Positions 13,860 through 28,180 of a stretch of 64,000 nt of DNA are shown one piece after another (the first letter of the stretch is position 1; each line of letters begins with the position of its first letter). A program made the translations under genes and the position numbers. The notes under the pieces are model-generated. The model did no database searches and was not told the origin of the DNA. It worked only from the letters and a program-made list of their open reading frames with translations. Source of the stretch: Diphasiastrum complanatum (lineage: Eukaryota > Streptophyta > Lycopodiopsida > Lycopodiales > Lycopodiaceae); the NCBI GenBank assembly GCA_029204225.1, contig CM055101.1:6557618-6621617 (forward strand), read 5' to 3'.

Positions 13860-15480
13860 AGGCAAATTGTTAACTATTAACAAAAAAAATTGTACATAGG
13901 TAAATGTACCTCTCATTCACTTGTACATAGATTAATTGTTAGCTGTTAACGAATTTTTTTTTCTTTTTTGGGGAGCAATGTTTCGGAGCTTAAGAACATT
14001 ATGTTCTGAAATGCTGCATTTTGGGATGTGGGGTCCGAAATGTCGTTCCTGTATAGCTTGTATTTTGATATTGAAATATTCCTGAATTTTCTAAGCTAGT
14101 CATTTCCGTTCCATAGCAGCTAATGGGTTGCAATCCTTAGCAAACCCCTTGTCAATGAATGTAACATGGCATTATTGATTTCTAACAAGGGTGTAGGGCA
14201 TACGGTATTTTGTTTGGCCTCGCATTATTGATGGTCAGTATGTTGGATAGACAACAATTTGCATTTATAGGTGGACTAGATAGTGATATGAGACGAACAT
14301 GGCCAATTTTTAGCAAAACAAACTCCGATTTAAGCGATGCTTGATATGACTAGGAGCTAATATCAAACTGAATTAGGATTAATTGAACTGGGCTAGGAAG
14401 GATACGAAACCATCCAGTTGTGGATCAAAGTTAGTGATTCGAGACGAGCATGGCCAGTTGTTAGCAAATGAACTCCAATTCGAGCGATGCTTGATTTGAC
14501 TATTCATTGCATGGAAAGATTACACCATTGGGAGGTCTTTCGACTCAAAGACACGTTCGTCGACATGGCCCATATTCAAACAGCTCCATAATGTCATAGG
14601 TCTATAAGGAAACACCTGAAGCCATGCTAGGGTTAGAACATTCAATGTAGGATGAGGTCCAAAGCGCCCGAAGTTGGGCCTAAATATAACATTAGATAAG
14701 TCTTTTCAACACAACCTAGGCCCTCAAACTAGATTTCATTCTAGAGCATGGCACAATTGAGACGGGTGGTCCCCACTACCGTTATGATCATGTCTAGCTA
14801 GACATGGTAATTTTTTTGTCCCACTTTGATCGTAAATGGCCAACCCATTAGATAGACCAAAATAAGAGTTTCTAGGTGGACTAGTTTGTGGTTCGAGATG
14901 AACACGACCAATGTTTTAACAAACAAACTCCGATTATAGTGATGCTTGAATTTACAACGAGCAAACACCAAAATGAATAACAATTACCTAGGAAGGGCAT
15001 AAAACCGTCAACTTATGGACGTTCCTTATCCAATGGGCCTTTATTGTTTGAATAACAGTGCCATTCACAGGTTTTGAGGATGCTAAAAGTCTGAAGCACT
15101 AAACTTTGATTGCTTCCACCTAGTCTGTACACATGTTAGGAACTTGTGAGATGAATTCCAGTATTAGTTCAAAGTGCTTTATTCATAAATACCCGTTGAT
15201 TCTATGCCATGCATAGAAACGCTTACTGAACGGACTAGAAACTAGATTCTTGTCCAATTCGTCCTAGTTTGATTGAATGAAGTCCAAATTCAGACCAAAA
15301 TTAGGATTTCTAGGTGGACTAGTTAGTGTTTGAGATGAGCATGGCCAATCTTTAGCAAACGAACTCTGATTTGGGTGCTATTCGCTTTGACTAGGAGCTA
15401 ACATCAAATTGAATTAGAATGAATTTATCCGAACTAGCAAGGGCATGAAATATTCAAGTTATGGACTGTCGAAATTAGGC
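13860..15480. repeat. Degenerate direct repeats around a GAGACGAGCATGGCCA motif
   Basis: Related blocks start near 14288, 14439, 14894 and 15334. Each reads approximately GAGATGAGCATGGCCAAT, then AGCAAACGAACTCCGATT, then GCGATGCTTG and, in the fuller copies, ACTAGGAGCTAA and CAAATTGAATTAGGAT. No protein is encoded. A short earlier duplication, CACTTGTACATAGG with AATTGTTA, is present at 13851-13945. The repeats adjoin the CACTA-type gene and may be internal or left-over transposon sequence. Confidence 0.6.
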
Positions 15481-16640
15481 TATTCATTGCCTAGAAAAGG
15501 TACTCGTTTTTAAAGACAATAGCATTTATTTATGACATCTATGAGGGCAATCGTTTAAAAAAGAAAAACCTTGATTCAATATGCCATGGTCAAGCATGTG
15601 CTATAGAAAGAGGTATTCGACAAACTGATTAAAGCAACTTTCCGTGCGTATTATGATAAATCGTCTCTTAAGCAGCCAACATATTCAATTTGAAGCTTCT
15701 ATCTTAAAGCACCACCGAAATATACGAGAAACACCAACCTGAATGGTAGACGCGAGTGACTCTTGTGAACTGGCCGTGTATGCTTTTGAATGCCTTTGAG
15801 AACCGTCTAAATCCATATGCAAGTCTATGTATAGCATTTCATATTAATGTGCATGATAGATATGTTATATCGTAATCTAGAACTTCTGTAAAAACCCATT
15901 ATCAAAGCTTTCGTAGCGGTATTCTACCGTATATCTCTTGCTTGGCTTGGAGAAAAAAGCTAGGCAGTAGTGATCATACCTTTTCTAGTAGTATGTTGGA
16001 AACCGATGTTATGACACTAATACTCATGCTACGTTGTTGCTATATTGTTGAAACACAGATATGATAGCAAGTATCATTAAAACATATATGTATTTAGAGT
16101 GCTCATTATGACAATAGAGATCATACATCAGAAAATCATCAAAAAAGCTCATCACTGGATTGTAAATTGAGAGTGGTTTGCAATCTCATCAATGGGGATA
16201 GTCGCGATGCATTTCTCCATAACGATTTATATAAAAAACTATCCTATGGTTTGTAAGATAGTATGCTGGAACCACAGCGATGAGTTGCTTTTTAGACACA
16301 CAAAATGGTAGTGAGTGTGCTTGAAGAGTGAGTACATCGTGTGTGTAATATGAAAGCATGTACTCAGAGAGTATTCTCTCTTTTGGCCAACAATAGCATG
16401 CAAAAACGTGAGTGAGCAAGTTGAATATAACCACCCAATGAGCAGTGATGGGCAATGTGCATTATAAACCTCATATACTTTTGGCCAGTGATGGCAATAT
16501 TCATTCATACAAGAGGCATCTGGCCAGCGATGGCTTAATCAATCATCTAGCTAGCGATGCCTAAACACATAAGAAAAGATGTGGTGTAACCATATTTAAG
16601 CAGCGATTGGCAGAGGGCAATCGTAGTAAATCAAGCACAT
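15481..16640. other. Non-coding; short CAGCGATGGC repeats near 16430-16620
   Basis: No gene is recognised. Between about 16440 and 16610 a short unit (variants of GCCAGCGATGGC) recurs five times at intervals of 30-50 bases. The rest is AT-rich with no other visible structure. Confidence 0.4.
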
Positions 16641-16646
16641 TCTTAT

Positions 16647-17117
16647 TCAAAGCAAATACCCATAATGCGGTACAGTAGGCAGCACTATAGCGCCTACCAA
16701 AAATATGCAATATGTTATATTGAATGTTCGTAGAGCAGTGTTGAATGCACATGCCATGTGAATAGTAGAACCATCTCCAATCATAGGAGGGAGGGCGCTG
16801 AAAACTCTAGACCGGAGGGCGTCGTTTTCTTTTTCAAGACAGGAAAAAAAATTTCTGATATGAGAATTATGAAATTTCTCTTCCCTTTCATATTTTTCAG
16901 CAAGCCCAGCCAAGTAAGTAGCAAAGTTTTCAATGATACCCAAGGGATCAATCTTGGTCTTACCGTATTCCATGTAAAGTATAACCCAATGTAATGTGTC
17001 CAATAGGTCAACCATACAAAGTACCTTATCCTCATGTTCAACAGCGTTATAGGTAGCACAATCTATTCCATTGATAAAACTATACAACATGACAACTTTT
17101 TTCATGCAAATAATCAA
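16647..17117 (-). CDS. Unrecognised open frame, possibly coding remnant
   Basis: A 156-codon minus-strand frame has protein-like composition (blocks VEHEDKVLCMVDLLDTLHWV, LYMEYGKTKIDPLG and AGLAEKYEREEKFHNSH). I do not recognise it. Its 3' part (ALRSRVFSALPPMIGDGST) is translated from a roughly 60-bp sequence that also occurs at 17337-17400 and, in part, 20400-20450. Upstream on the minus strand, a TGGTATCAG box at about 17185-17193 resembles the start of an initiator-tRNA primer-binding site, so this may be the leader or gag of a small LTR element. Other explanations are a captured host exon or chance. Confidence 0.25.
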   Translation of the reverse strand: MIICMKKVVMLYSFINGIDCATYNAVEHEDKVLCMVDLLDTLHWVILYMEYGKTKIDPLGIIENFATYLAGLAEKYEREEKFHNSHIRNFFSCLEKENDALRSRVFSALPPMIGDGSTIHMACAFNTALRTFNITYCIFLVGAIVLPTVPHYGYLL

Positions 17118-17336
17118 AGTCTGAATAAATAGATTAGGGGGAGGAAGGAGCTCCCCATAACCCAGGTTTGCTGCATCCTGATACCATCTTGAGGACTAGA
17201 CATAGCAAAAAAAGGTCATGTTGGCTTATGAATCCAAATAAAGTAAAGGTTTTGATACTATCCCTACCAAAGGATAGTCGGATTTACACCTCAAAAATGC
17301 ATAGAGAGAGAGATAAATGGATCAAAGCTACTCTTG

Positions 17337-17800
<464 letters not shown>

Positions 17801-17949
17801 CACCAACCATACCCACAATTAGTGAATCCCTCAAGGGGCAGTTAGCTCCACCCTAAGGGAAAGCTAACTGCCCACCAAAATAGTATTGATGTTTTTAGGC
17901 AAATCAAATAGTAGTCTAGGAAACACTTCACAATATAAAAGTTTGTTTA

Positions 17950-20170
17950 TGATCAGACACAGTTTCCGTCTCTCCTTTTATCATATTTGGACAATTGTGT
18001 ACAGCCGGTGTTTGGGTCGAATGAAGTAGTAATATTCAAAAAGTTTATCGAATTACCACTGGTATCATTTCCATCTATCTCAAGATATTCCAGGGGATAG
18101 ATCAAGAATGGATTGTCTACCGTTCTCGCTTGGGTTTTGTCTAAGAAAATTCCAATCGTATGGTTATTGATAAAGCAAATGTCATCAATGTAACTATTCC
18201 ATTCACTCGATACTGCTCTTTCGGAAGACCATTTAAAATCATTCGACCCAAGTATACGTCTATATTTGAGTAATTTGATTTTGGCAGTCTTAAAGACCAA
18301 ACTGATCATTTTCGTCATAGTAGTTTTTAGACCGTCAGTTCTGTCTAGAGGAATATTTTTTGTAACATTTAGAAATATCGGTAGCTTTCATTGTGTATAT
18401 GCGTTTTGGTAAGTTAAGATAGAAATCGACAGATGAATCACATTGCCATAATAAAGAAGTATCCTCATTTAGGACGCTCTTGTATGTGGTTGCCTTATGG
18501 CCTGCATCTTTCATAATGAAAGGATACAACAACATACTAAGAGCATCTGTCGGGAATTTGGTGAGTCTAGAAAAACAGCAATCATGTGCATTCGTGATCC
18601 ATCTGAAAGTACCTGTGTGTGCTTTGTATGTGCATAATGAATAAGGTAGCTTCCTAGAATCTATGAAGTCATCAAATAGTAAATCAGACATAGATGTGTA
18701 TATGTATTCCAGAGAACTTGAGACGAGATTATTTGTATGATCAAAAAAATGTGTGAAATTCGGGCTATCAAGTCTTTCCATGGCAAGCTTACGTATGAGA
18801 TATATGCATATGAAGCAAGGATTATGTTGAGCCTTGTCAATTCCATTGACATATAGATGCTTGGTAATCCATTTTCGTTCATTACTGGCATCTTTTTTTT
18901 TTATATGCAGTGGGATAGTGTTCCCTTTAATCCATTTCCTGTTTCTTAAAAAATCTAGGGCACTTTCTCTACAAAATTAGCATGCCTATCAATATCTGTA
19001 CTTGGATACATAGGTAGAAGTTTCATGAGTTTAAACCATCCATCATGTAATTTAGAAGCAACATCTTGGATATTAGCATGTTGTAATACGATATGATTAA
19101 GTCCTTTTTCCAAGGAGCATTTAAGGACCTTACTTTTGATTAAGCTGCAATCCGTAGTCAAAACATGATCAAACTTTGTTGATATGAAGTCTTTAAAATG
19201 TTTGAAAGTATTACATGAGCAAGCTTGTAGGTTTTCAACTTGAAAGTCACAAAAGACTTCATAAGGAAAATACCAGTCCATTTTAACATTCAGCATGTTT
19301 GACCAACCAAAAACAATATCGTAGACAGACTCATGTATAAAGCTGAATAACTGTAATAAAATGCGAGCATAAAACTGCATCACATGAATGGTCTCAAACA
19401 TCCTATTGCGGTAAAGTAAATGTAGAAAGAGTTCCCTTGGTATCATGCGTAATGAGCTGGAGGCGATTCATAGTGTTCCTGATCACTTCCCTCTTGTCCA
19501 AAACCTCCTCGTCTTGCAAACATATCAATCCCTATAAAAATTCAGCTTCTTGATCAGCAAATCTTCCTTTGTACCACTTCCTTGCCCTTCTTTGCCTCTG
19601 TATTCTGTAAATTTCCTTATTTTACTCCACCTTGGCCTGATATGACAGAGCTTGAGTTGTTGAGGTTAAAAGTGCCTATTCTTTTATTGGAGTTTTGAAA
19701 GAATTTGTCTTGCAAAGTGGAAAAGTTGGGTCTTTTAAACAAACGTTCGATTTCTCTAACATTTTCAGCATCGCCTAGGCCTGCAAGGAGTTTGGCGGAA
19801 GGATTAGCCGCAAGCTCAATGGACGCATCTATCATGTGTTGGCACAAAAAGAGAAAAGTCAGGTGTGCTTTGACAACTTCCCTAGCAGGTTTGTGAAGCC
19901 ACAGAAAAAAAGCATTGAGTTGGTTATGTGTAGAGGCACTAGGAAAGAAAATGCTCAGGTTGTTTATCACATACCAGATGACATGGTCAAACCAGATAAT
20001 GGAGGACTGATTTTTGCATTTGTCACCACATCTACATTTGAAAAAAGGTCTTTTCCAATTCCAAATTCTAGCTTGGTGGAGATTAATTCTATTGAAATCG
20101 GTGTCAAAATGTCCACGAATTTATGCCCAGGTTTGCTCAGAAGGGCAGCGAGAAAGTTCAAATTTGTTCA
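17950..20170 (-). pseudogene. Degraded Penelope-like (non-LTR, non-LINE) reverse transcriptase element
   Basis: Minus-strand frames read in order. About 20054-19980 has a Cys cluster (FKCRCGDKCKN, then WFDHVIW) like a small zinc finger. 19970-19617 has a block with LFLCQHMIDASIELAANPS. 19446-18955 has MDWYFPYEVFCDFQ and SLEKGLNHIVL. 18890-18338 has TYKAHTGTFRWITNAHDC, then ATDISKCY (palm motif A, 18362-18385). 18318-17953 has YIDDICFIN (motif C, 18181-18192), then NFLNITTSFDPNTG and SKYDKRRD. The Y-I-D-D box followed by F-L-N/D-(V/I)-T and a K-Y-D-K-R box matches the RT of Penelope-like elements and not Copia, Gypsy or plant L1. Motifs A and C are only about 63 codons apart and no motif B is visible, so the palm is internally deleted. 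Frameshifts near 18960, 18800 and 18337 and the absence of an endonuclease make it inactive. Confidence 0.6.
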
Positions 20171-20399
20171 TACGTATGATATTATCAAAAGGCAATGGGA
20201 GTCTTAAGAATGAAATTTTTGTTCAAGACAGCAAGTTTGCAGGTTTGTACTTCTTTATCAGTGAGATGTGCAAGAATGATCCGAAGCTCGATAGGTAGTG
20301 GAGCAAGAAAATTGATAGTGGGTAAGCTTCAAAGCTTGTAAGCAATACCGGCATACTTGAGTTCGATAGGCGTGAAGGGACAAAGGGGGAGGCCACTAA

Positions 20400-22676
<2,277 letters not shown>

Positions 22677-22681
22677 GGTAT

Positions 22682-24174
22682 TGTTGGAAATTAAGCCCAC
22701 AGTTTTCTCCTTGGTGAATGACTAATTTCTATTTCATGATTCTTCTTGCATGTTTATTGATCATTGATCTAGGGTCAGGTGAAACCAACTTTGTTTTTAT
22801 GTCTGCTCATCTGATACCTGTAGGAATCACAAACTTAGACAGCCAATTTATTTGAAGAACATCTACAACGGGCTTCCTGCTAATCTCCAGCAGAGGGTAA
22901 CCAATCCTGTCATAATTTCAAGTTCAGATGTTAAGTTCAATCACTTGAAGTCATTGAAGACTTGGCCATCTTCAAGGACTTCCAAGAACTAGCACTTAGA
23001 ACAAGTTTGCAGAAATACACTAAGTGTCGCAATAGTCTGCAAAAATACACTAAGTGTCGCAACAGTCTACAGAAATGAACTATGTTTTCATCAGCTTTGG
23101 CTTTTTCGCATTTCCCTGAAATGTCACACTTTCATAGTTCAAAAGTTTAACTTGTACAGTTCAAAAAGTTTAATTATTTTTAACACCTTCGACTTTTTCG
23201 CAAAATCCCGAAGAGAGAAAAAATGCCGAAGGTCATCTATTTTCATAAGTTAAACTGTTTCAAGGGCACCTTTGCCTTTTTAAGGGCACCTTCAACTTTT
23301 TCGCAAAATCCCAAAGAGAGAGAAAATGCCGAAGGTCGTCTATTTTGAACAAGGAACGTTCCCAGTCACTTTCCGAAACTTGCGAAAGTGAGAGAAACCA
23401 CTTCACGTAAAATACAAGATGAGAGAATGAACGACGTCCTCGTCTACATCAACGATGCTAAATTATTGATTGTATACACTATGTACAGTCGTCACAAAAG
23501 CCATATACTTCCAAGTACAATGGCTTTCCTAATTAGGTGACAAGCATTCAATGTAATTAATACACAGATGAAATCTATAAATAGATCGTCCGAACACAGA
23601 TTAGTAGTTGCTCCGTCCATGAGACACATTGTTTGAGCATCCCAATTACATCGTCATTTTTTGTTGTAATTGCTATTCTGTATTGTCCTTTATTGTAATA
23701 TAGCAGCAGCTTGTTTTTATCTGTGTACAATGTAGATGAATGCTTGTCGTGATTGAATGCACTTTCATTTTTGTTTGATCACGTTTGTTTACTCACTTTG
23801 ATCAAAACATGGATGTCTATGACTCCTCAGTTTTTTATCAGACGATGGCCGTCTTTGACGCTTGAGAAACTCACGATATCATACTGCTCTTCCATTTATT
23901 TTAGAACTATACTTCACATTAAATCTGATTTCAGTAGTACTACATACAAACCATCTCTAATCCCTTCAATGGACTATACTCTAATATTTTAGAGTATGAA
24001 TTAATTTTTAAGATCCTGTCGGGCAATAAGAACACTTAAAGATGTTATTACATTTAGCATAAGCTGTCTATTAGACTATTTTTGCATTTAGCAACTGATT
24101 AGAATGGGAGAGCTATCCCGCAATATTCATGCGCTCTTCTCCGTTCACGTTCTTCTATCTCCCTTGCCCCATCA
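22682..24174 (+). repeat. 5' LTR of the old Copia (1,493 bp)
   Basis: It begins TG and ends CA, with TATAAATA at 23576-23583 as a likely core promoter. U3 contains internal repeats: a 33-bp unit ACACTAAGTGTCGCAA with AGTCT near 23010-23080, and a 103-bp duplication (about 23185 and 23288) holding ACCTTCGAC, TTTTTCGCAAAATCCC and GCCGAAGGT. Its last 230 bases match the 3' LTR stump at 32203-32432. Confidence 0.8.
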
Positions 24175-24177
24175 GAT

Positions 24178-24190
24178 TGGCATCAGAGCT
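24178..24190 (+). promoter_or_regulatory. Primer-binding site of the old Copia
   Basis: TGGCATCAGAGCT lies three bases after the 5' LTR. It matches the 3' end complement of plant initiator methionine tRNA (TGGTATCAGAGC) with one mismatch. Confidence 0.75.
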
Positions 24191-24240
24191 TAGCTCAAAT
24201 AAACCGAGAGATAAAGTTATTCTATTTGTATATTGTTATC

Positions 24241-25084
24241 ATGTCTCATATAGGTAGCTCTTCATCTTCATCACTCAGTGAAGCTAGAGTCATTGACAAG
24301 TTCAATGGTTCTAACTTCTACATTTGGAAGTTAAAACCTAGAATGATGTTGAGAGATAGAGATCTTTGGGATGTAGTAGAAGGTGCAGACCTAAAACCAG
24401 AAGACGGTGATCAAGCAAAGGCCTAGAGGATCAAAGATTAGAAGACCCTAGCATATATCACACTCAATCTAGCCGACTTCCAAATATCTCATGTTACCAC
24501 GTGCAAAACCTCTAAGGAAGCACTGGACTTGTTATCAAGTCTTTATGAGACTCACGATGTAACCACAAGATTACATCTTAGAAGAAAGTTCTTTACTCTT
24601 AGCATGTTTGGTTCTACTACCATCACTTCTCACATCAACAACTTCAAGTCCCTGTTAGATCAGTTATCAGCTGTAGGATGTTCTATTCCAGATGATGATG
24701 CCATTATGACCTTGCTTTCTTCTCTTTCAAAGTCCTATGAGCACTTTGTCGTGATGATCTCCACATAACCCGACCTCACTCTTCAAAAGGTGATCAGTCA
24801 TCTTCTTCAAGAAGAAATGCGGAGAAAGACTAGCAGCCTGTCCATTAAAGACAAATCCACGGTTCTATACACCAAGAAGAAATACTATTCCAAGGGCAAG
24901 AATCAAGTGTAGGAGCAACAACAGAAGCCTCACACTCAAGGTGAGCATGGTGGATCGCGCAAGAAGCTTTTCTACAGATATTGTAAAAGAGCTAATCATG
25001 ACATCAAGGACTGTTGCATCAGGATCTACAACGAGGCAAAGAAGCAACAACAACAACAACAGCCAGACTCCTCCAACACGATGG
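24241..25084 (+). pseudogene. Copia gag of the old element
   Basis: Starting at ATG 24241, the frame reads DKFNGSNFYIWKLKPRMML, DLWDVVEGAD, YETHDVTTRLHLRRKFFTL and a degenerate CCHC knuckle (FYRYCKRANHDIKDC, with Tyr for the first Cys region). This is a typical UBN2-type Copia Gag. In-frame stops at 24424, 24439 and 24766, among others, disable it. It is cut by the nested element after the codons around 25080. The sequence resumes at 29834. Confidence 0.8.
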
Positions 25085-25785
25085 TGTGAAAGTACTATAC
25101 TTTAGGACCATAAATGGATCTACAAAAGATCCACAAGAGTGATTGGATGCTTGCTTAACAATCTATCAAAAAACTAGACATAAAAAAGTTGATCTAGATT
25201 GGCAATTTGACAAACAACAAGCATTAACAATCAAAAGCATTGATAAACATTGAAATCCGAGCCCACACGTGTGTACTACAGGCTGTAGTACGGCCTTCAA
25301 CCTGAGAAACAAGTAGAAATTGATTTGGTTTCATTTGGATCACAAAAACTCAATGTACATAGTGAACTAGCTTGAGATTGCCAATGAGCTCCAAAAATTT
25401 TCTATCTTCTCACTATGGAGAGAGGGAATACATAGCAAATTCGACTTCCTTCTTGAAGTTAGGTGGATTTCCAGCATGTAATAAGGAAGTTAACTCACTC
25501 TCCTTGACCTAAAATGAAACCCTAGTCTATTTCCTAGAGTTATGCTTGGTAGGTAGCTAGTTGGTCAAATTTTCACCTTAAACTTAGGTGTAGGTCCTAT
25601 AAAGTAGGGATGACCACCAAATAGACATGACCAACTCTCTTGACTTGACCTAACCTACATTAGGATGGGTTTTCCATGTGGCATCATGGCCTCACATGTG
25701 TGGGACTCACTTGTGTACACAATTTACACTATTCTACATGGTTTTTGATCAAGCTAGATTTGCCAATTTTTGGCAATTCTTCACA
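25085..25785 (-). repeat. 3' LTR of the young Copia
   Basis: A 701-bp terminal repeat, nearly identical to 29133-29833. It contains the perfect hairpin GTACTACA-GGC-TGTAGTAC near 25272. The adjoining internal bases (25786-25800, minus strand AAATTTGAGGAGGAG) form the polypurine tract. Confidence 0.93.
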
Positions 25786-25800
25786 CTCCTCCTCAAATTT
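25786..25800 (-). promoter_or_regulatory. Polypurine tract of the young Copia
   Basis: Read on the minus strand, TTTGAGGAGGAG directly precedes the TGTGAAG start of the 3' LTR, the expected plus-strand priming site. It is intact. Confidence 0.7.
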
Positions 25801-26190
25801 AGCTTGATCTATTTACAACTCTCTTGATAGATCAATGAAAGCTTTTAGAAGTGTCTAAAAAATCCAGCTACAAAGAAGGAACTTTTGAGACTCCAATAGA
25901 GAATGATGTCCATGAAGGATCTTTCACCACCTCTTAGAGGATCCCTTACAAGATGTTCCATAAATGTGTCTATATACATGTAGCACACTTCAAAACTAAA
26001 CATCATGCCAAGCCATGGATTCCAAGGCATTTTGTGCACTTGAAGATACATCAATTAAAATATTATGTGCATAAATAATGTTGCCAAAGACAGCTTGTCT
26101 TGCTTGATCCATATGATTGAGCCTAGATGGCTCCATCTTGATACTCAAGGTTCTTCTTGGAGTCCTCGGGTCTTGAGCTTGCTCCTCCAC

Positions 26191-28176
26191 TTAACTTGAC
26201 TCCAAACCATCAATGAATTGAATAAGGTGTTGATCCAAAGGTGCTTCTTCAAGTTTACAAATCTTCCACTCTTGAAAGATCACATTTCCACCATTGACAA
26301 ATTCTTTGGCTGAAAACAAGTAGATTCTACAGTCTCTACTTGAAGAGCAAAACACTACCATTATTCCTATCATTGAAATAGGATAATCTTTGGTCCTTAC
26401 ATTGGAATAATCATGCTTAAAGCATGTGGACCCAAAGATTTCCAATAAAAATGATGTTCCATCTTTTATGACACTATTCAAACTATTACAAAAATAGTTA
26501 TCCAATGAAATTGCTTTATCAACAACAAATGTAGATTTCAAAGCATCCCATTTCATTGTCTTGTCATACAAAGTAATAAACACCATGAATCTTAAAGGTA
26601 AGAAACAAGTCACCTCATGTCTACTAATACTTTCCAAAAAGTATTCAAAGATAGTAGACTCTCCAATGCTCACCACCCTTGTAAGATGCACACTTGAATG
26701 GACAATTTGCATGCAATTTGATGACTCGGACATTGTCATTGAGGACTCCCTTGGAACTCTCATGATTTGAGGCTGATCCTCAAGATCTTCCTCCTTTTGA
26801 TGCTCCTCCTCAATGCAAGCAAGATCACACTTTGCCAAGATCTCCTCTTGAGTGATCTCCTCCTTTGCCAAGCTCATTCTTTTAAAAGCAACACTAGCTT
26901 CCAACTTAAACAATCTTCCATGTTTAAATCCCTTTGCAATGCAAACATCATTCTTCAAGATGAAGCAAACACCATGCTTAAAGTGGACATCCAAACCACT
27001 TTCTAAGAGTAGACCAACACTAAGCATATTCTTGGTGATTGATGGTACATAAAGGACATTTTCTAGATCCATGCATTTTGAGGATTCTAGACACAAAGAG
27101 ATGGTGCCAACACCATCTATCCTACACTCTTCATCATTTGCAGTAAAGACAAACTTTTTAGCATCATTGAATGAGTGTAAGGTTGAGAAAAAGTCCTTTT
27201 CACAAGGCATGTGGGAGCTAGCCCCACTGTCAATCCACCAATTGTCTCTTGAATTGCTATTGCTTGTTGGTGAGGATGTAGATGCCATCAAGAATACATC
27301 TACTTCATCCTCCTCCTCCTCCTTTGCAAGGTTTCCTTGTTTGTCCTCCTCCACTTGTGCTCTTAGCCTCTTGTAGCATTTAGATGCATAATGCCCCTTC
27401 TTTCCACAAAAGAAGCATTTTTGCTTTGACTTGTCCTTTGAGCTTGATGCATCATCCTCTTCTTTGGCCTCCTTTGGATGCTTCTTCTTTCCATTGGTCT
27501 TCTTTTTGCCGTTGAATGAGAAATTGGCTTTCTCATCACCATCCTGCAAAGACAAGGAACTCATCCTAGATTTTGCATGGAGCATCCTACACTCTTCAGC
27601 CACTAATACACTGTGAAGTTTTTCTATAGTTGGCAAAGTGTCTTGGATGGCAAAACTTTGGACCATATTTGCAAAGTCATCTCCTAGACCATTAAGGACA
27701 ATTTGTACAAGCTCTCCATCATGAATCTTCTCTCCAATGGAAGCCAACTCCCTATTTAGAGACTTGATTCTGAGTACATAATCATGTGCACTCTCCTCAC
27801 TTCTCCTCATGCTTTGCAAAATTTGATTTCTAAGCATAAGAACTCTAGAAGTGTTGCTAGACTCATAGATTGATTTTAAAGACTCCCAAGCCTCTTTAGC
27901 ATTAGTACAAGCTGATACTTCTCTCAACAAATCATTGCTCACATTCATCTTCACACAATGAAGTGCAAGCCTAGATCTCTTCTTGTATCTAGCTAACTCC
28001 TGTGCACCTAGAGGTTCATCTTCATCTTCAATCAAGAACTCATAAAGGTCTTGGAGCACCAAGAGTGACTCCATTCTAACCTTCCAAATAGCATAATTTG
28101 TAGAATTCAACCTCTCACTAGCTTCTAGAAGGTATGCTCCAGCAGATCCCATCTTACTAGTGACTTCTACAAACAA
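26191..28176 (-). CDS. Copia Gag-protease polyprotein with scrambled integrase tail (661 aa)
   Basis: This is the only long intact retroelement frame in the window. Residues 15-200 are a UBN2-type Gag (LNSTNYAIWKVRMESLL, KEAWESLKSIY). Residues 254-267 form a CCHC knuckle (CFFCGKKGHYASKC). Residues 312-325 give the aspartic protease site WWIDSGASSH, with ENVLYVPSITKNMLSVGLL after it. From about residue 430 the usual pre-integrase and catalytic core (H-H-C-C and D-D-E) are gone. Short integrase-end fragments such as FGSTCFKHDYSNVRTKD and FVNGGNVIFQEW follow near residues 570-640, all in one open frame. A second ATG at codon 9 is an alternative start. Frame preservation across such a rearrangement suggests recent selection or a very recent origin. 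Decayed linker remnants continue to 25845. Confidence 0.88.
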   Translation of the reverse strand: MFVEVTSKMGSAGAYLLEASERLNSTNYAIWKVRMESLLVLQDLYEFLIEDEDEPLGAQELARYKKRSRLALHCVKMNVSNDLLREVSACTNAKEAWESLKSIYESSNTSRVLMLRNQILQSMRRSEESAHDYVLRIKSLNRELASIGEKIHDGELVQIVLNGLGDDFANMVQSFAIQDTLPTIEKLHSVLVAEECRMLHAKSRMSSLSLQDGDEKANFSFNGKKKTNGKKKHPKEAKEEDDASSSKDKSKQKCFFCGKKGHYASKCYKRLRAQVEEDKQGNLAKEEEEDEVDVFLMASTSSPTSNSNSRDNWWIDSGASSHMPCEKDFFSTLHSFNDAKKFVFTANDEECRIDGVGTISLCLESSKCMDLENVLYVPSITKNMLSVGLLLESGLDVHFKHGVCFILKNDVCIAKGFKHGRLFKLEASVAFKRMSLAKEEITQEEILAKCDLACIEEEHQKEEDLEDQPQIMRVPRESSMTMSESSNCMQIVHSSVHLTRVVSIGESTIFEYFLESISRHEVTCFLPLRFMVFITLYDKTMKWDALKSTFVVDKAISLDNYFCNSLNSVIKDGTSFLLEIFGSTCFKHDYSNVRTKDYPISMIGIMVVFCSSSRDCRIYLFSAKEFVNGGNVIFQEWKICKLEEAPLDQHLIQFIDGLESS

Positions 28177-28180
28177 GAAA

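Noticed and set aside
26561-27616. Several plus-strand frames of 60-101 codons
   Set aside because: They are shadows of the 661-codon Gag-protease frame on the minus strand.
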